38,991 nt of DNA, from assembly GCA_012799825.1 (NCBI GenBank), contig JAAZKK010000109.1:1-38991 (forward strand), written 5' to 3'. Below are positions 1 to 7,870 of this stretch, piece after piece; the first letter of the stretch is position 1, and each line of letters opens with the position of its first letter. A model generated the notes under the pieces. That model was not told the DNA's origin and did no database searches. It saw only the letters and a list, made by a program, of their open reading frames with translations. Origin of the DNA: Clostridiaceae bacterium (GTDB lineage Bacteria > Bacillota > Clostridia > Saccharofermentanales > DTU023). The position numbers were made by a program, and so were the translations under genes.

Positions 1-66
1 AAAATGACATACCCGGAGGATATGGCACTTGCGGAACACATTATTCTTCATCGCCGGAACGGTTGA
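1..66 (+). CDS. ispD: C-terminal end of an IspD-like cytidylyltransferase (partial)
   Basis: The first 22 codons of the window are open in frame 1 and end at TGA. They read KMTYPEDMALAEHII followed by a basic end. This matches the usual C-terminus of 2-C-methyl-D-erythritol 4-phosphate cytidylyltransferase (typically K-I-T-x-P-E-D-L-x-L-A-E), an enzyme of the MEP isoprenoid pathway. Only the tail is visible, so the call rests on this short signature. The gene starts outside the window. Confidence 0.6.
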   Translation, partial: KMTYPEDMALAEHIILHRRNG

Positions 67-427
67 GGCAAGATTTGCATAATAATCATGACATCTTTTC
101 CTGTATTACCATGATGGGCGATCCTTTTACCTTGAATTAATGCATATTCGAACTGTTTTTCTGGTATAGATTACTAGCACTTTTATCTGACTCATGGTAA
201 AGTAAAAATTACAAATGTCAGGACATCAGTAACAGGTAAGTTCCTGCTTCTGATTTGTTCTTTTATGGTGACGTTTTTGACATGGCAATGGCAATAGTCA
301 CAAGGTTAGGGTGCGGCCACCACTATACGAGCCGTGCTTTTAACATGAAAGCTGAATGAAATCGTATCGACTTTCTGCGATAATCATGAAGCAATGAGTC
401 ATCCGTCATTATTTTGGAGGTATGCAT
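67..427 (+). promoter_or_regulatory. Intergenic leader with extended -10 promoter candidate and hairpin
   Basis: No convincing gene lies in this 360-base stretch. At 194-209 it has ATGGTAAAGTAAAAAT, which contains an extended -10 (TGG then TAAAGT at 198-203). The same 16-mer with one change lies upstream of the small membrane protein gene at 15223. If it is used, the mRNA has a leader of about 220 bases. That leader can fold at 225-254: ATCAG pairs with CTGAT, and CAGG with CCTG, around a TAAGTT loop. No -35 box is obvious. A GGAGG ribosome binding site at 416-420 serves the next gene. Confidence 0.35.
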
Positions 428-2419
428 ATGGCAAAGGGGATCACGCCAACGACAACAAGACTGGCCGCAACCGTCAACGCTCGATATTATCCCGTTGAGG
501 GCGTTGCGGACGCGTACTGCATGGACGGCAAATTGCCCGGCAAACGCGAAACGCGCTCCGTCAACATGACCATGGACCGCGAATCGCGCGGCTTTTTGAT
601 TGCCGTCTACGGGTATCCGATGGACGGTCGAAGTAAAACGGAAGCCGGAGCCCGAGCACTCGTCGAACTTTCGGATGAGATGTCAGGCAGCAATGTAACC
701 ATTGATAATGCGATCAATGATCTTGCAGAGGCGGCTCTCGAGGTGACAGGGCGTCTTGAGGTTCGCCAAGAGGCGACTCGTGATCCTTATTTTGCCGGCA
801 TCATGGTGCATGACGGCGAAATGGCCGCTCTCACGGTCGGCAACGGCATCGCGCTGATTTTCCGCCACGATGTGCTTTATCCTCTGACAAGTTCCGTACG
901 TGATTTGAAAGCGACGGATCTTTATGGCGATCCCGTCGACGGGATTGACGATTTTATCGCGGGAGATGCCGGCACGATTTCCTATTCGAATATCGCGCAA
1001 CTCGAAGAAGGTGACCGCTTCATCCTCTGTAACGAGGATCTTTATCAATCGATCGGGCAGGATGGCATTTTGCGCATATTGAGCGAATCTGATGATCAGA
1101 TGGACGCCTCCGGTGAGATGATCACCTACGCCGCTGCCAACATGCCCGGCAAGCCGCTGCAGATCATCGCCATCTCCGTTGAGAAACTCATAATGGAAGA
1201 TTCGCCGACGTCTCGTTTTAGTCTCGGCCGTTTTGCTACACAAGCTATGGAACCGGTTCGTGATGTTCCGCAGGCTCGCCCTGATCCGAAAGCGCATCCT
1301 GCGTCCGATGTTTCGGCAACGCAGCGCTATCAAAAGCAAGACCGGCTTGATTTCCCTCCACCGAAGGAAGAACCGCCGATAGAGCAGGCACCGCCTAAAA
1401 CGCCTTTTGACCGCATCTACACAAGTGCCGCTTCTGACGTTCAGACCGCTCCCGCCGATGACTTGCCTTGGTCCTCGCCGGATGCTCGAGTTGACGACAC
1501 GCCGCTCTATCAGGATAGAAGTGTCAAGCGCGACATGACATCGCCCTTCGACGATCTTTCAACGGACGATCAAAATGCGGCTCCGCGCGACACTTACTAT
1601 GAATCAACGCCCCCCGCAACAGACGACGACCGATATGACGAAGATTATAGACCTCATGATCCGTATTCATACGATGGCGCGGGCGCCGGCGAAGACTATC
1701 TTAATGTGGGAAGTGCGCGTCGCGACACCGCAAGCAATCTTCCTGAATTTGCCTATTCGTCTGCGCATCAGCGCCGACGCTCGAGGATTCAAGATCAACG
1801 CGCACGCGATAGCCGATGGGGCGACGATTATGCTCAGACGTCCGATCAACTGCGAAGCACAGATTCATATGACGATGACGAGTATGACAATTTCGACCAT
1901 TACGACGATTATGACGATGATTTCGATGACAGATATAGTGATGACCGCGCGACCACCGCTTGGCCTCGCCGCCGACCCTATAACAAGAAGCGTCGTATTA
2001 TTTTCTACGCGCTTTTAGTCGCCGTCATCGTGATTTGTATCATTGCTCTGATCAAGCTTTTGACAAAGAATGATAAACCGACAGATACGACGACAACCCT
2101 CCCGCAAGAATCGGCTGATGTGATTGTGCCGAGTCAATCGGAATCAGTGGATACGTCCACGCCATCAGAATCGGCAGAACCCGACCCCTCTGAATCTAAG
2201 ACTGATCCGCAGCCTTCCGGTATCACAGGTGAGGTCACGCATACGATTGTAACCGGTGATTCTTGGTGGAGCATCTGCATGCAGTATTATAATACTGCGA
2301 CCGAAGCTCTCTGTCAGAAATTGGCTGAATACAACGGCAAAAAAATGACTGACCATATTCATACGGGCGGAAAGATCAAGGTTCCTCCGCTCAGTGTCTT
2401 GACAGGCAGCGGAGATTAA
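428..2419 (+). CDS. Membrane protein with degenerate PP2C-like domain, acidic linker and external LysM
   Basis: I start it at ATG 428, 7 bases after GGAGG, rather than ATG 422, which sits only 1 base away. The product is 663 residues. Residues 1-255 have the layout of a PP2C/PPM phosphatase: a FLIAVYGYPMDG segment at about 56-67 where phosphatases have VADGMGG, a VGNGIALIF strand near 138 and an EEGDRFILCNEDL segment near 193. The metal-binding aspartates of the family appear to be replaced (ADG to YGY, SDGL to NEDL), so it is probably not an active phosphatase. Residues 270-520 are low complexity and very acidic, with Asp/Tyr runs. A basic KKRR precedes one membrane span at about 524-548, which puts the C-terminus outside. 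Residues 602-655 form a LysM peptidoglycan-binding domain. I do not know a named family with this order. It could link the cell wall to a cytoplasmic signalling partner, but that is inference. Confidence 0.8.
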   Translation: MAKGITPTTTRLAATVNARYYPVEGVADAYCMDGKLPGKRETRSVNMTMDRESRGFLIAVYGYPMDGRSKTEAGARALVELSDEMSGSNVTIDNAINDLAEAALEVTGRLEVRQEATRDPYFAGIMVHDGEMAALTVGNGIALIFRHDVLYPLTSSVRDLKATDLYGDPVDGIDDFIAGDAGTISYSNIAQLEEGDRFILCNEDLYQSIGQDGILRILSESDDQMDASGEMITYAAANMPGKPLQIIAISVEKLIMEDSPTSRFSLGRFATQAMEPVRDVPQARPDPKAHPASDVSATQRYQKQDRLDFPPPKEEPPIEQAPPKTPFDRIYTSAASDVQTAPADDLPWSSPDARVDDTPLYQDRSVKRDMTSPFDDLSTDDQNAAPRDTYYESTPPATDDDRYDEDYRPHDPYSYDGAGAGEDYLNVGSARRDTASNLPEFAYSSAHQRRRSRIQDQRARDSRWGDDYAQTSDQLRSTDSYDDDEYDNFDHYDDYDDDFDDRYSDDRATTAWPRRRPYNKKRRIIFYALLVAVIVICIIALIKLLTKNDKPTDTTTTLPQESADVIVPSQSESVDTSTPSESAEPDPSESKTDPQPSGITGEVTHTIVTGDSWWSICMQYYNTATEALCQKLAEYNGKKMTDHIHTGGKIKVPPLSVLTGSGD

Positions 2420-2444
2420 CACAGGGCCTTACTTGAGCATTTAC

Positions 2445-2491
2445 ACAGGACCCGGCCGTTGTACCGGGTTCTGTTATCTTTAATACAGAAC
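2445..2491 (+). terminator. Terminator-like hairpin overlapping an alternative hairpin before alaS
   Basis: ACAGGACCCGG (2445-2455) pairs with CCGGGTTCTGT (2464-2474), giving an 11-base stem with one G-T pair and an 8-base loop, followed by a weak T-rich tail. The right arm can instead pair through GTTCTGT with ACAGAAC at 2485-2491. The two folds exclude each other. This fits either a terminator for the upstream gene or an attenuator in the alaS leader. No T-box consensus is visible. Confidence 0.5.
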
Positions 2492-2545
2492 GGCAATTTT
2501 CCCGCGTTTATAACGTCGCCATTCGCCGCTTTTTTGGAGGAGCAT

Positions 2546-5203
2546 GTGAAAGACAAGAGTCTCAATACGATTAGAAGCGCTTTTCTCTCTTTTTTTGAAA
2601 AAAAAGAACACCTCATTTTACCCAGTTTTTCCCTAATTCCGGAAAATGACCCTTCGATCCTTTTAATTAATGCAGGTATGGCGCCTTTGAAGCCAGCGTT
2701 TACCGGCGCAGAGGTACCGCCTTGCCGACGCATCGCGACGGCACAAAAATGCATTCGCACACCCGACATCGAACGCGTCGGCAAAACAGCAAGACACGGC
2801 ACTTTCTTTGAAATGTTAGGAAACTTCTCCTTCGGCGATTACTTCAAAGAGGAAGCGATTGCTTGGGGATGGGAGTTTTCAACAGAAGTATTAGGATTAG
2901 ATCCGGAACGCATATACGTTACGGTCCATATTGAAGACGATGAGGCTGAACAAATATGGCTTAAGGTAGGCGTGCCGAAAGAGCGCATTTATAAATTCGA
3001 TAAGTCCAATTTCTGGGAACTCGGATTAGGTCCTTGCGGTCCTTGTTCTGAGATGTTTTACGATCGGGGAGAGGTGTACGGTTGCCAAGAGCCTGATTGC
3101 GCACCGGGTTGCGAGTGCGATCGTTTTGTTGAGTATTGGAATCTTGTATTCACGCAATTTGACAAGCAGGAGGACGGCTCTTATATAACTCTCAAATCGA
3201 AAAACATCGACACCGGAGCCGGACTTGAACGCATCGCCACGATCGTTCAGAACGTCAACAATCTCTTCGAAGTGGATACGATACGCTCTATCCTTGATAC
3301 CGCATCTCGAGTGACAGGTACCGCTTACGGGGCATCGGAGCGGGGAGACGTCGCTCTTCGCGTCATCACAGATCATGTGCGTTCTTCGATGATGATGATC
3401 GGCGACGGCATTCGTCCGAGCAATGAGGGGCGCGGCTACGTCCTCAGGCGTCTTATCAGACGCGCGTCGCGTCACGGTCGCCTGCTCGGCATTGATCGTC
3501 CATTCCTTGAGCCGATCATGCGTGCGGCCATTCTCGAATCGTGTGAACATTATCAGGAGCTTGCCGACGCGGATAAGATCGTTAAAGTGCTTAACAATGA
3601 GGAAGCTCGATTTGACCGCACGCTCACGGCAGGGCTCGAACAACTTCAGAAAGCTTGCGATGAACAGCGCCGTCAAGGCTCTGCCGTTCTTCCCGGAAAA
3701 ACAGCCTTTTTACTCCATGACACGTTCGGCTTTCCGATCGAGCTCACAACTGAGATCGCGTCAGAATACGGTATAGATGTCGATCACGAAAACTTTAAAG
3801 AGGCCATGCGCCGCCAGCAATCGCGCGCACGGCACGATTTTCTTGAGAAATCGTCTACCACCGGATGGGGAAACATGGCTCTGCCTTCAGATGTTCGCGC
3901 CATGCCTGCAACGGTCTTCACCGGATACGACACGCTAACAGATACGACTAAGTTATGCGCCATCCTTCTGTGGTCCGAAGAGGATCACGCGTTTGATCTT
4001 CTCGAAGAGACTATTGAAGACGGCGAATATGTCTTCATTTTTGACAGGACACCCCTTTATCCTGAAGGCGGCGGCCAAACAGGAGATACGGGTACCATTG
4101 TGCAAGGTGACGCTCGAGCGGATGTCCACCGTACAGAAAAATCGGGAGACGGACATATCATGCACCACGTGCGTGTAATCACCGGCGTCTTCTCAGTTAA
4201 CCGGTCAGCTGAGATTTCATGTAATGAAGATCAACGCCTTTCGACGGCGCGCAACCACACAGCGACTCATCTGCTGCACGCGTCACTTCAGAAGGTGCTC
4301 GGTGATGATGCGACACAACGCGGATCATATGTGTCACAGGACAGACTTCGCTTCGACTTTTTACATGACGGCCCGCTTACCGATGCACAGTTTGAGGACA
4401 TCGAACAGCGTGTCAATCGCGTCATCATCAATGATCTTCCGGTAACGACAGAGATCATGGCGCTTCAACAAGCAAAAAAACTCGGCGTCACAGCGCTTTT
4501 TGGTGAAAAATATGATGACGAGGTGCGTGTAGTGTCTTGCGGCACTTTTTCACGGGAACTTTGTGGCGGCACACATTTGAAGAGGACTTCTAACGTCTTG
4601 CTTTTCACCATCCTTTCAGAATCCGGGATCGCGGCAGGCGTTCGTCGCATTGAAGCGGTGACCGGAGAGCGCGCGATCGCAGTTGCGCAAGATGGTGCTA
4701 AACTTATAAAGACACTATCGGAGCGCCTAAACACAACGCCCAATGATCTTTTTGACAAGGTCGAGGCGCTTCAGGATAAGGCGGCAGATCTTGAGGAGCA
4801 GGTGAGCATCTTAACGCGTGAAAAATTGTCCGGCGCAGTCGACCAGTTAAAATCAAACGAAGAGATTATCGGCGACTATCGCTGCATCTTCGCTGTTTTG
4901 CCTAACGCCGACGCACCTGCGCTTCGCAATGCAGGTGATCGACTCCGCGATCGGCTTGGCGATATGGCCATCGTGGTGCTTGCGGGGACTACTTCTGACA
5001 AAGTCCTATGGCTCGTGATGACAGGAAAAGAGACCGTCAAGACAGGTCTTAAAGCCGGCGATCTAGTACGTTTGGCCGCTAAGCAAACCGGCGGCGGAGG
5101 CGGCGGACGCCCCGATATGGCGCAGGCCGGCGGCCGCGATGTATCGCGTGTCGCTGAAGCGATGGATGCTTTACGTGACCTCGTTCGCCAACATTCATCG
5201 TAA
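2546..5203 (+). CDS. alaS: Alanyl-tRNA synthetase
   Basis: Charges tRNA-Ala in the cytoplasm and edits mischarged Ser and Gly. The six-frame ORF begins at TTG 2459, but the GTG at 2546 has GGAGG 5 bases upstream. It gives 885 residues, close to the usual 875-880, and starts at the conserved region before the motif SFFEKKEH. The class II catalytic core lies at the N-terminus. The editing domain keeps HTATH (about residue 569) and CGGTH (about 672), which together bind zinc. The C-Ala domain has the glycine-rich GGGGGGRPDMAQAGG near residue 849. It leads the run alaS-HIT-membrane protein-miaB-mutS-mutL-miaA. The hairpins at 2445-2491 may control it. Confidence 0.96.
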   Translation: MKDKSLNTIRSAFLSFFEKKEHLILPSFSLIPENDPSILLINAGMAPLKPAFTGAEVPPCRRIATAQKCIRTPDIERVGKTARHGTFFEMLGNFSFGDYFKEEAIAWGWEFSTEVLGLDPERIYVTVHIEDDEAEQIWLKVGVPKERIYKFDKSNFWELGLGPCGPCSEMFYDRGEVYGCQEPDCAPGCECDRFVEYWNLVFTQFDKQEDGSYITLKSKNIDTGAGLERIATIVQNVNNLFEVDTIRSILDTASRVTGTAYGASERGDVALRVITDHVRSSMMMIGDGIRPSNEGRGYVLRRLIRRASRHGRLLGIDRPFLEPIMRAAILESCEHYQELADADKIVKVLNNEEARFDRTLTAGLEQLQKACDEQRRQGSAVLPGKTAFLLHDTFGFPIELTTEIASEYGIDVDHENFKEAMRRQQSRARHDFLEKSSTTGWGNMALPSDVRAMPATVFTGYDTLTDTTKLCAILLWSEEDHAFDLLEETIEDGEYVFIFDRTPLYPEGGGQTGDTGTIVQGDARADVHRTEKSGDGHIMHHVRVITGVFSVNRSAEISCNEDQRLSTARNHTATHLLHASLQKVLGDDATQRGSYVSQDRLRFDFLHDGPLTDAQFEDIEQRVNRVIINDLPVTTEIMALQQAKKLGVTALFGEKYDDEVRVVSCGTFSRELCGGTHLKRTSNVLLFTILSESGIAAGVRRIEAVTGERAIAVAQDGAKLIKTLSERLNTTPNDLFDKVEALQDKAADLEEQVSILTREKLSGAVDQLKSNEEIIGDYRCIFAVLPNADAPALRNAGDRLRDRLGDMAIVVLAGTTSDKVLWLVMTGKETVKTGLKAGDLVRLAAKQTGGGGGGRPDMAQAGGRDVSRVAEAMDALRDLVRQHSS

Positions 5204-5228
5204 ACACAACAAAGAGGAGTTAACTCGA

Positions 5229-5579
5229 ATGAAATCATGTCTTTTTTGCAAAATTGTCAACGGCGATGCGTCATCTGACATCATCTATGAAAATGATGCT
5301 TTGATCGTTTTTAAGGATATTCATCCAATCGCGCCGGTGCATGTTCTGATCGTGCCGAAGAAACATTTCAACCATCTTATCGAGATGGTGACGTCCGAGG
5401 AAGGTCGCGCCGTGCTCGCGAACGTAGCGGAGGCGCTTCCCGATATTGTGCGAGCAGCAGGTCTTGAGAACCGAGGTTTCCGTCTGGTCAACAATTGTAG
5501 AGAAGAGGGCGGCCAGACGATAGCGCACGTGCATTTTCATCTGATCGGCGGACGAACCCTCGCTCGGGAGTTGCCGTAA
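5229..5579 (+). CDS. HIT-family nucleotide hydrolase/transferase
   Basis: 116 residues from ATG 5229, preceded by AAAGAGGAG. The upstream extension in the ORF track overlaps alaS and is not needed. The C-terminus has the histidine triad HVHFH followed by LIGG, and the N-terminus has the SCLFCKI segment common in bacterial HIT proteins (CxxC, possibly zinc-binding). The family is mostly Hint-type purine nucleoside phosphoramidases; the exact substrate cannot be told from sequence. It starts 25 bases after alaS and is followed 3 bases later by the next gene, so it sits within the operon. Confidence 0.93.
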   Translation: MKSCLFCKIVNGDASSDIIYENDALIVFKDIHPIAPVHVLIVPKKHFNHLIEMVTSEEGRAVLANVAEALPDIVRAAGLENRGFRLVNNCREEGGQTIAHVHFHLIGGRTLARELP

Positions 5580-5582
5580 AAC

Positions 5583-6296
5583 ATGTTAGTTGTTGCTCTC
5601 CTCACGCTTTCTGTCGCTTCGGTCGTACTGGTCTGGCAGGGCACATTGCCTCTCGTACCCGGATTTATTATTGCGGCCTCATCGATCGGCACATTGCTAT
5701 GGAAATTAATGCGCTTGGCGCAAATGCGCCGCAGCGTCAGAAAGGAAACACGTGCCAGGAAAGCGAAGTGGGGCGGCGAACTTTTGGTAATCACCGGACT
5801 TTCCAGCTTGATCGGAATGCACTGCCGTCTTTTTATTACGCGCCAAGACGCGCTGATATTGGACGACGGCGCAAGTGAACGCACCATTCATCTTGATGAC
5901 GTCCGAAGAATTGGTCTTTTCTACGGAGAAACCGTTGATCACTATAACGATGTTGAGTTGGGAGAACTGCTCAAAATAGAGAGCATCCCGCATTTTTCAG
6001 CGGTTCGCGCGTGGCTTTCCCGCAATCCCGGCGCCCGAAAAAACCTCATGCTGGCGATCATCTTCCAGAAACCTTTAAACGATCTTGTGTATTCGGAGAT
6101 GGCTGTATTTTCAGATTTTACAGATACGGGCAATCTTAAAGCTTTTGCAGCGCGCCCGGAAGTGGCCGTCAAATTGGTCTTCATCCCTCATTCCCGAAAG
6201 AATAAACGAAACAAAAAATCAGTTCAGTCTGCGCGCAAATCTTCGCGATCGGCGACATCGAGAGCCGTATTTAAACGACGTAAGGGTCAAACATGA
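5583..6296 (+). CDS. Small membrane protein of unknown function between HIT and miaB
   Basis: 237 residues from ATG 5583, 3 bases after the HIT stop, with GGGAG inside the end of the HIT gene as a possible ribosome site. Two hydrophobic segments lie within residues 1-45. Next is a cytoplasmic-looking region (GGELLVITGLSSLIGMHCRL, then a strand-rich stretch) that may be a PH-like or similar beta domain, although I cannot match it to a named family. The last 40 residues are strongly basic (KNKRNKKS... and RRK), which suggests contact with RNA or membrane phosphates. Its TGA overlaps the ATG of miaB (ATGA), so the two are translationally coupled. Confidence 0.75.
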   Translation: MLVVALLTLSVASVVLVWQGTLPLVPGFIIAASSIGTLLWKLMRLAQMRRSVRKETRARKAKWGGELLVITGLSSLIGMHCRLFITRQDALILDDGASERTIHLDDVRRIGLFYGETVDHYNDVELGELLKIESIPHFSAVRAWLSRNPGARKNLMLAIIFQKPLNDLVYSEMAVFSDFTDTGNLKAFAARPEVAVKLVFIPHSRKNKRNKKSVQSARKSSRSATSRAVFKRRKGQT

Positions 6297-7870
6297 CGCC
6301 TTGCAATATGATATCGCTTCTAAAAAACGGCAACGTGCTAGGAAAGGGCGATGCTGAAAGAGACATTCGCGACCGGATATCGGATATGTCAGAACGTCTC
6401 GGACGCCCATTGACATACTTCATAAAGACATTCGGCTGCCAACAGAACGACCACGACAGCGAGATCGCAGCAGGCATTCTCTCTTTACTCGGGTTTCAAG
6501 AAGGCTCTTCCGCGGAAGAATCAGATGTTGTGCTATTCAACACATGCAGTGTCCGTGCCAATGCGGACGATCGTTTTTATGGTCATGTAGGGAACTTAAA
6601 ACCGTTAAAAAAAGACGGTCGCCCCATCATCGGTGTTTTCGGCTGCATGATGGAGCAATCTATCCATGTCAATACCATCTTGACGACCTTCCCATACGTC
6701 GATTTTATACTCGGCGCCGGTGCGATGTCGCATATTCCTTACGCGCTGGCAGCCGTCTTGAAAGCACGAAATGCCGATAAACGAGGCACCTGCAAACCGC
6801 TCGATCTGACCGCAATATCGACACCCTCCGATAGCATCACCGCGGGAGATCTTCCGGTTAAACGCGAAAACCGACAGCGCGCCCTTGTCACGATCATGAC
6901 AGGCTGCAATAACTTTTGCACATATTGCATCGTTCCTTATACAAGAGGACGAGAGAAAAGTCGCCTTGCCGCAGATATCCTCCGCGAAGTAAAACAGGCG
7001 ATAAAAGAGGGAGCGCGCGATGTAATGCTTCTTGGCCAGAACATCAATTCCTACGGTGTAGATGAGCGCAAAAAAGGGGAAGATCCGACGCATTATCCGA
7101 CGTTTGCCGAACTTCTTTCAGAAATTGCCCTGATCGATCAACTCTTCGTTCTACGCTATATGACTTCACATCCTCGCGACCTCTCCGATGAACTTATTGA
7201 TGTAATCGGTCGAACGCCGGTCGTAGAACCGCATATCCATCTTCCGCTTCAATCAGGAAGCGACCGCATATTGAAAAAAATGAACCGCCACTATGACACT
7301 GCGCACTATCTTTCACTTGTTAGAAAATTGCGCATGGCGCGACCGGACATCACCATATCAACCGATCTCATCGTCGGTTTTCCGGGTGAGACGGAAGAAG
7401 ACTTTGAGGCGACACTCAATGTGATGAAAGAAGTGCGGTTTGATGCGGCTTTTACGTTTATCTACAGCCCGCGTGAAGGGACTCCGGCAGCCCGTTGGTT
7501 CAAGAAGTCAAGTAATGAGAGGGGAGAAGATGACGACTCAAACCGTGATGCCGTGATTCGCGATCGTTTTGGACGCCTTACAGAGCTTCAGAATCAATTG
7601 AGCTTCGACTCCAACGTTAAGCTTCTGGGAAAAGAGGTCACCGTTCTAGTCGACGGCCCGAGCAAACGCTCACCTGACATCTTTTCAGGGAGAACGCGTG
7701 ATCACCGATTAGTAAACTTTACAACACCAGACAGGATGTCCTTACCATGTGACAACGCACTGCAACCAGGTGATATCGTCGTTGTTCGCATCGATCGTGC
7801 AAAAATCTTTTCACTTGAGGGGACCGTAACATCGATCTTAGAAAGGAGTATCAAGACACGATGGCTTTGA
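6293..7870 (+). CDS. miaB: tRNA-2-methylthio-N6-dimethylallyladenosine synthase
   Basis: A radical-SAM methylthiotransferase that converts i6A37 of tRNA to ms2i6A37. It uses two Fe-S clusters. The N-terminal UPF0004 domain carries the three cluster cysteines in FGCQQNDHDSE, FNTCSVR and FGCMMEQ. The radical SAM motif is CNNFCTYC followed by VPYTRGREKSR, which separates MiaB from RimO and MtaB. A TRAM domain lies at the C-terminus. At 525 residues it is somewhat longer than E. coli MiaB and has about 40 extra N-terminal residues. The usual GCQMN is GCQQN here. The start overlaps the previous stop and its end overlaps mutS by 10 bases. The gene works after MiaA, which lies downstream in the same run. 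Confidence 0.94.
   Translation: MTPCNMISLLKNGNVLGKGDAERDIRDRISDMSERLGRPLTYFIKTFGCQQNDHDSEIAAGILSLLGFQEGSSAEESDVVLFNTCSVRANADDRFYGHVGNLKPLKKDGRPIIGVFGCMMEQSIHVNTILTTFPYVDFILGAGAMSHIPYALAAVLKARNADKRGTCKPLDLTAISTPSDSITAGDLPVKRENRQRALVTIMTGCNNFCTYCIVPYTRGREKSRLAADILREVKQAIKEGARDVMLLGQNINSYGVDERKKGEDPTHYPTFAELLSEIALIDQLFVLRYMTSHPRDLSDELIDVIGRTPVVEPHIHLPLQSGSDRILKKMNRHYDTAHYLSLVRKLRMARPDITISTDLIVGFPGETEEDFEATLNVMKEVRFDAAFTFIYSPREGTPAARWFKKSSNERGEDDDSNRDAVIRDRFGRLTELQNQLSFDSNVKLLGKEVTVLVDGPSKRSPDIFSGRTRDHRLVNFTTPDRMSLPCDNALQPGDIVVVRIDRAKIFSLEGTVTSILERSIKTRWL

Noticed and set aside
683-1339. 218-residue minus-strand ORF inside the first gene
   Set aside because: It is an antisense shadow of the pseudophosphatase-LysM gene, with no ribosome site and no recognisable domain.
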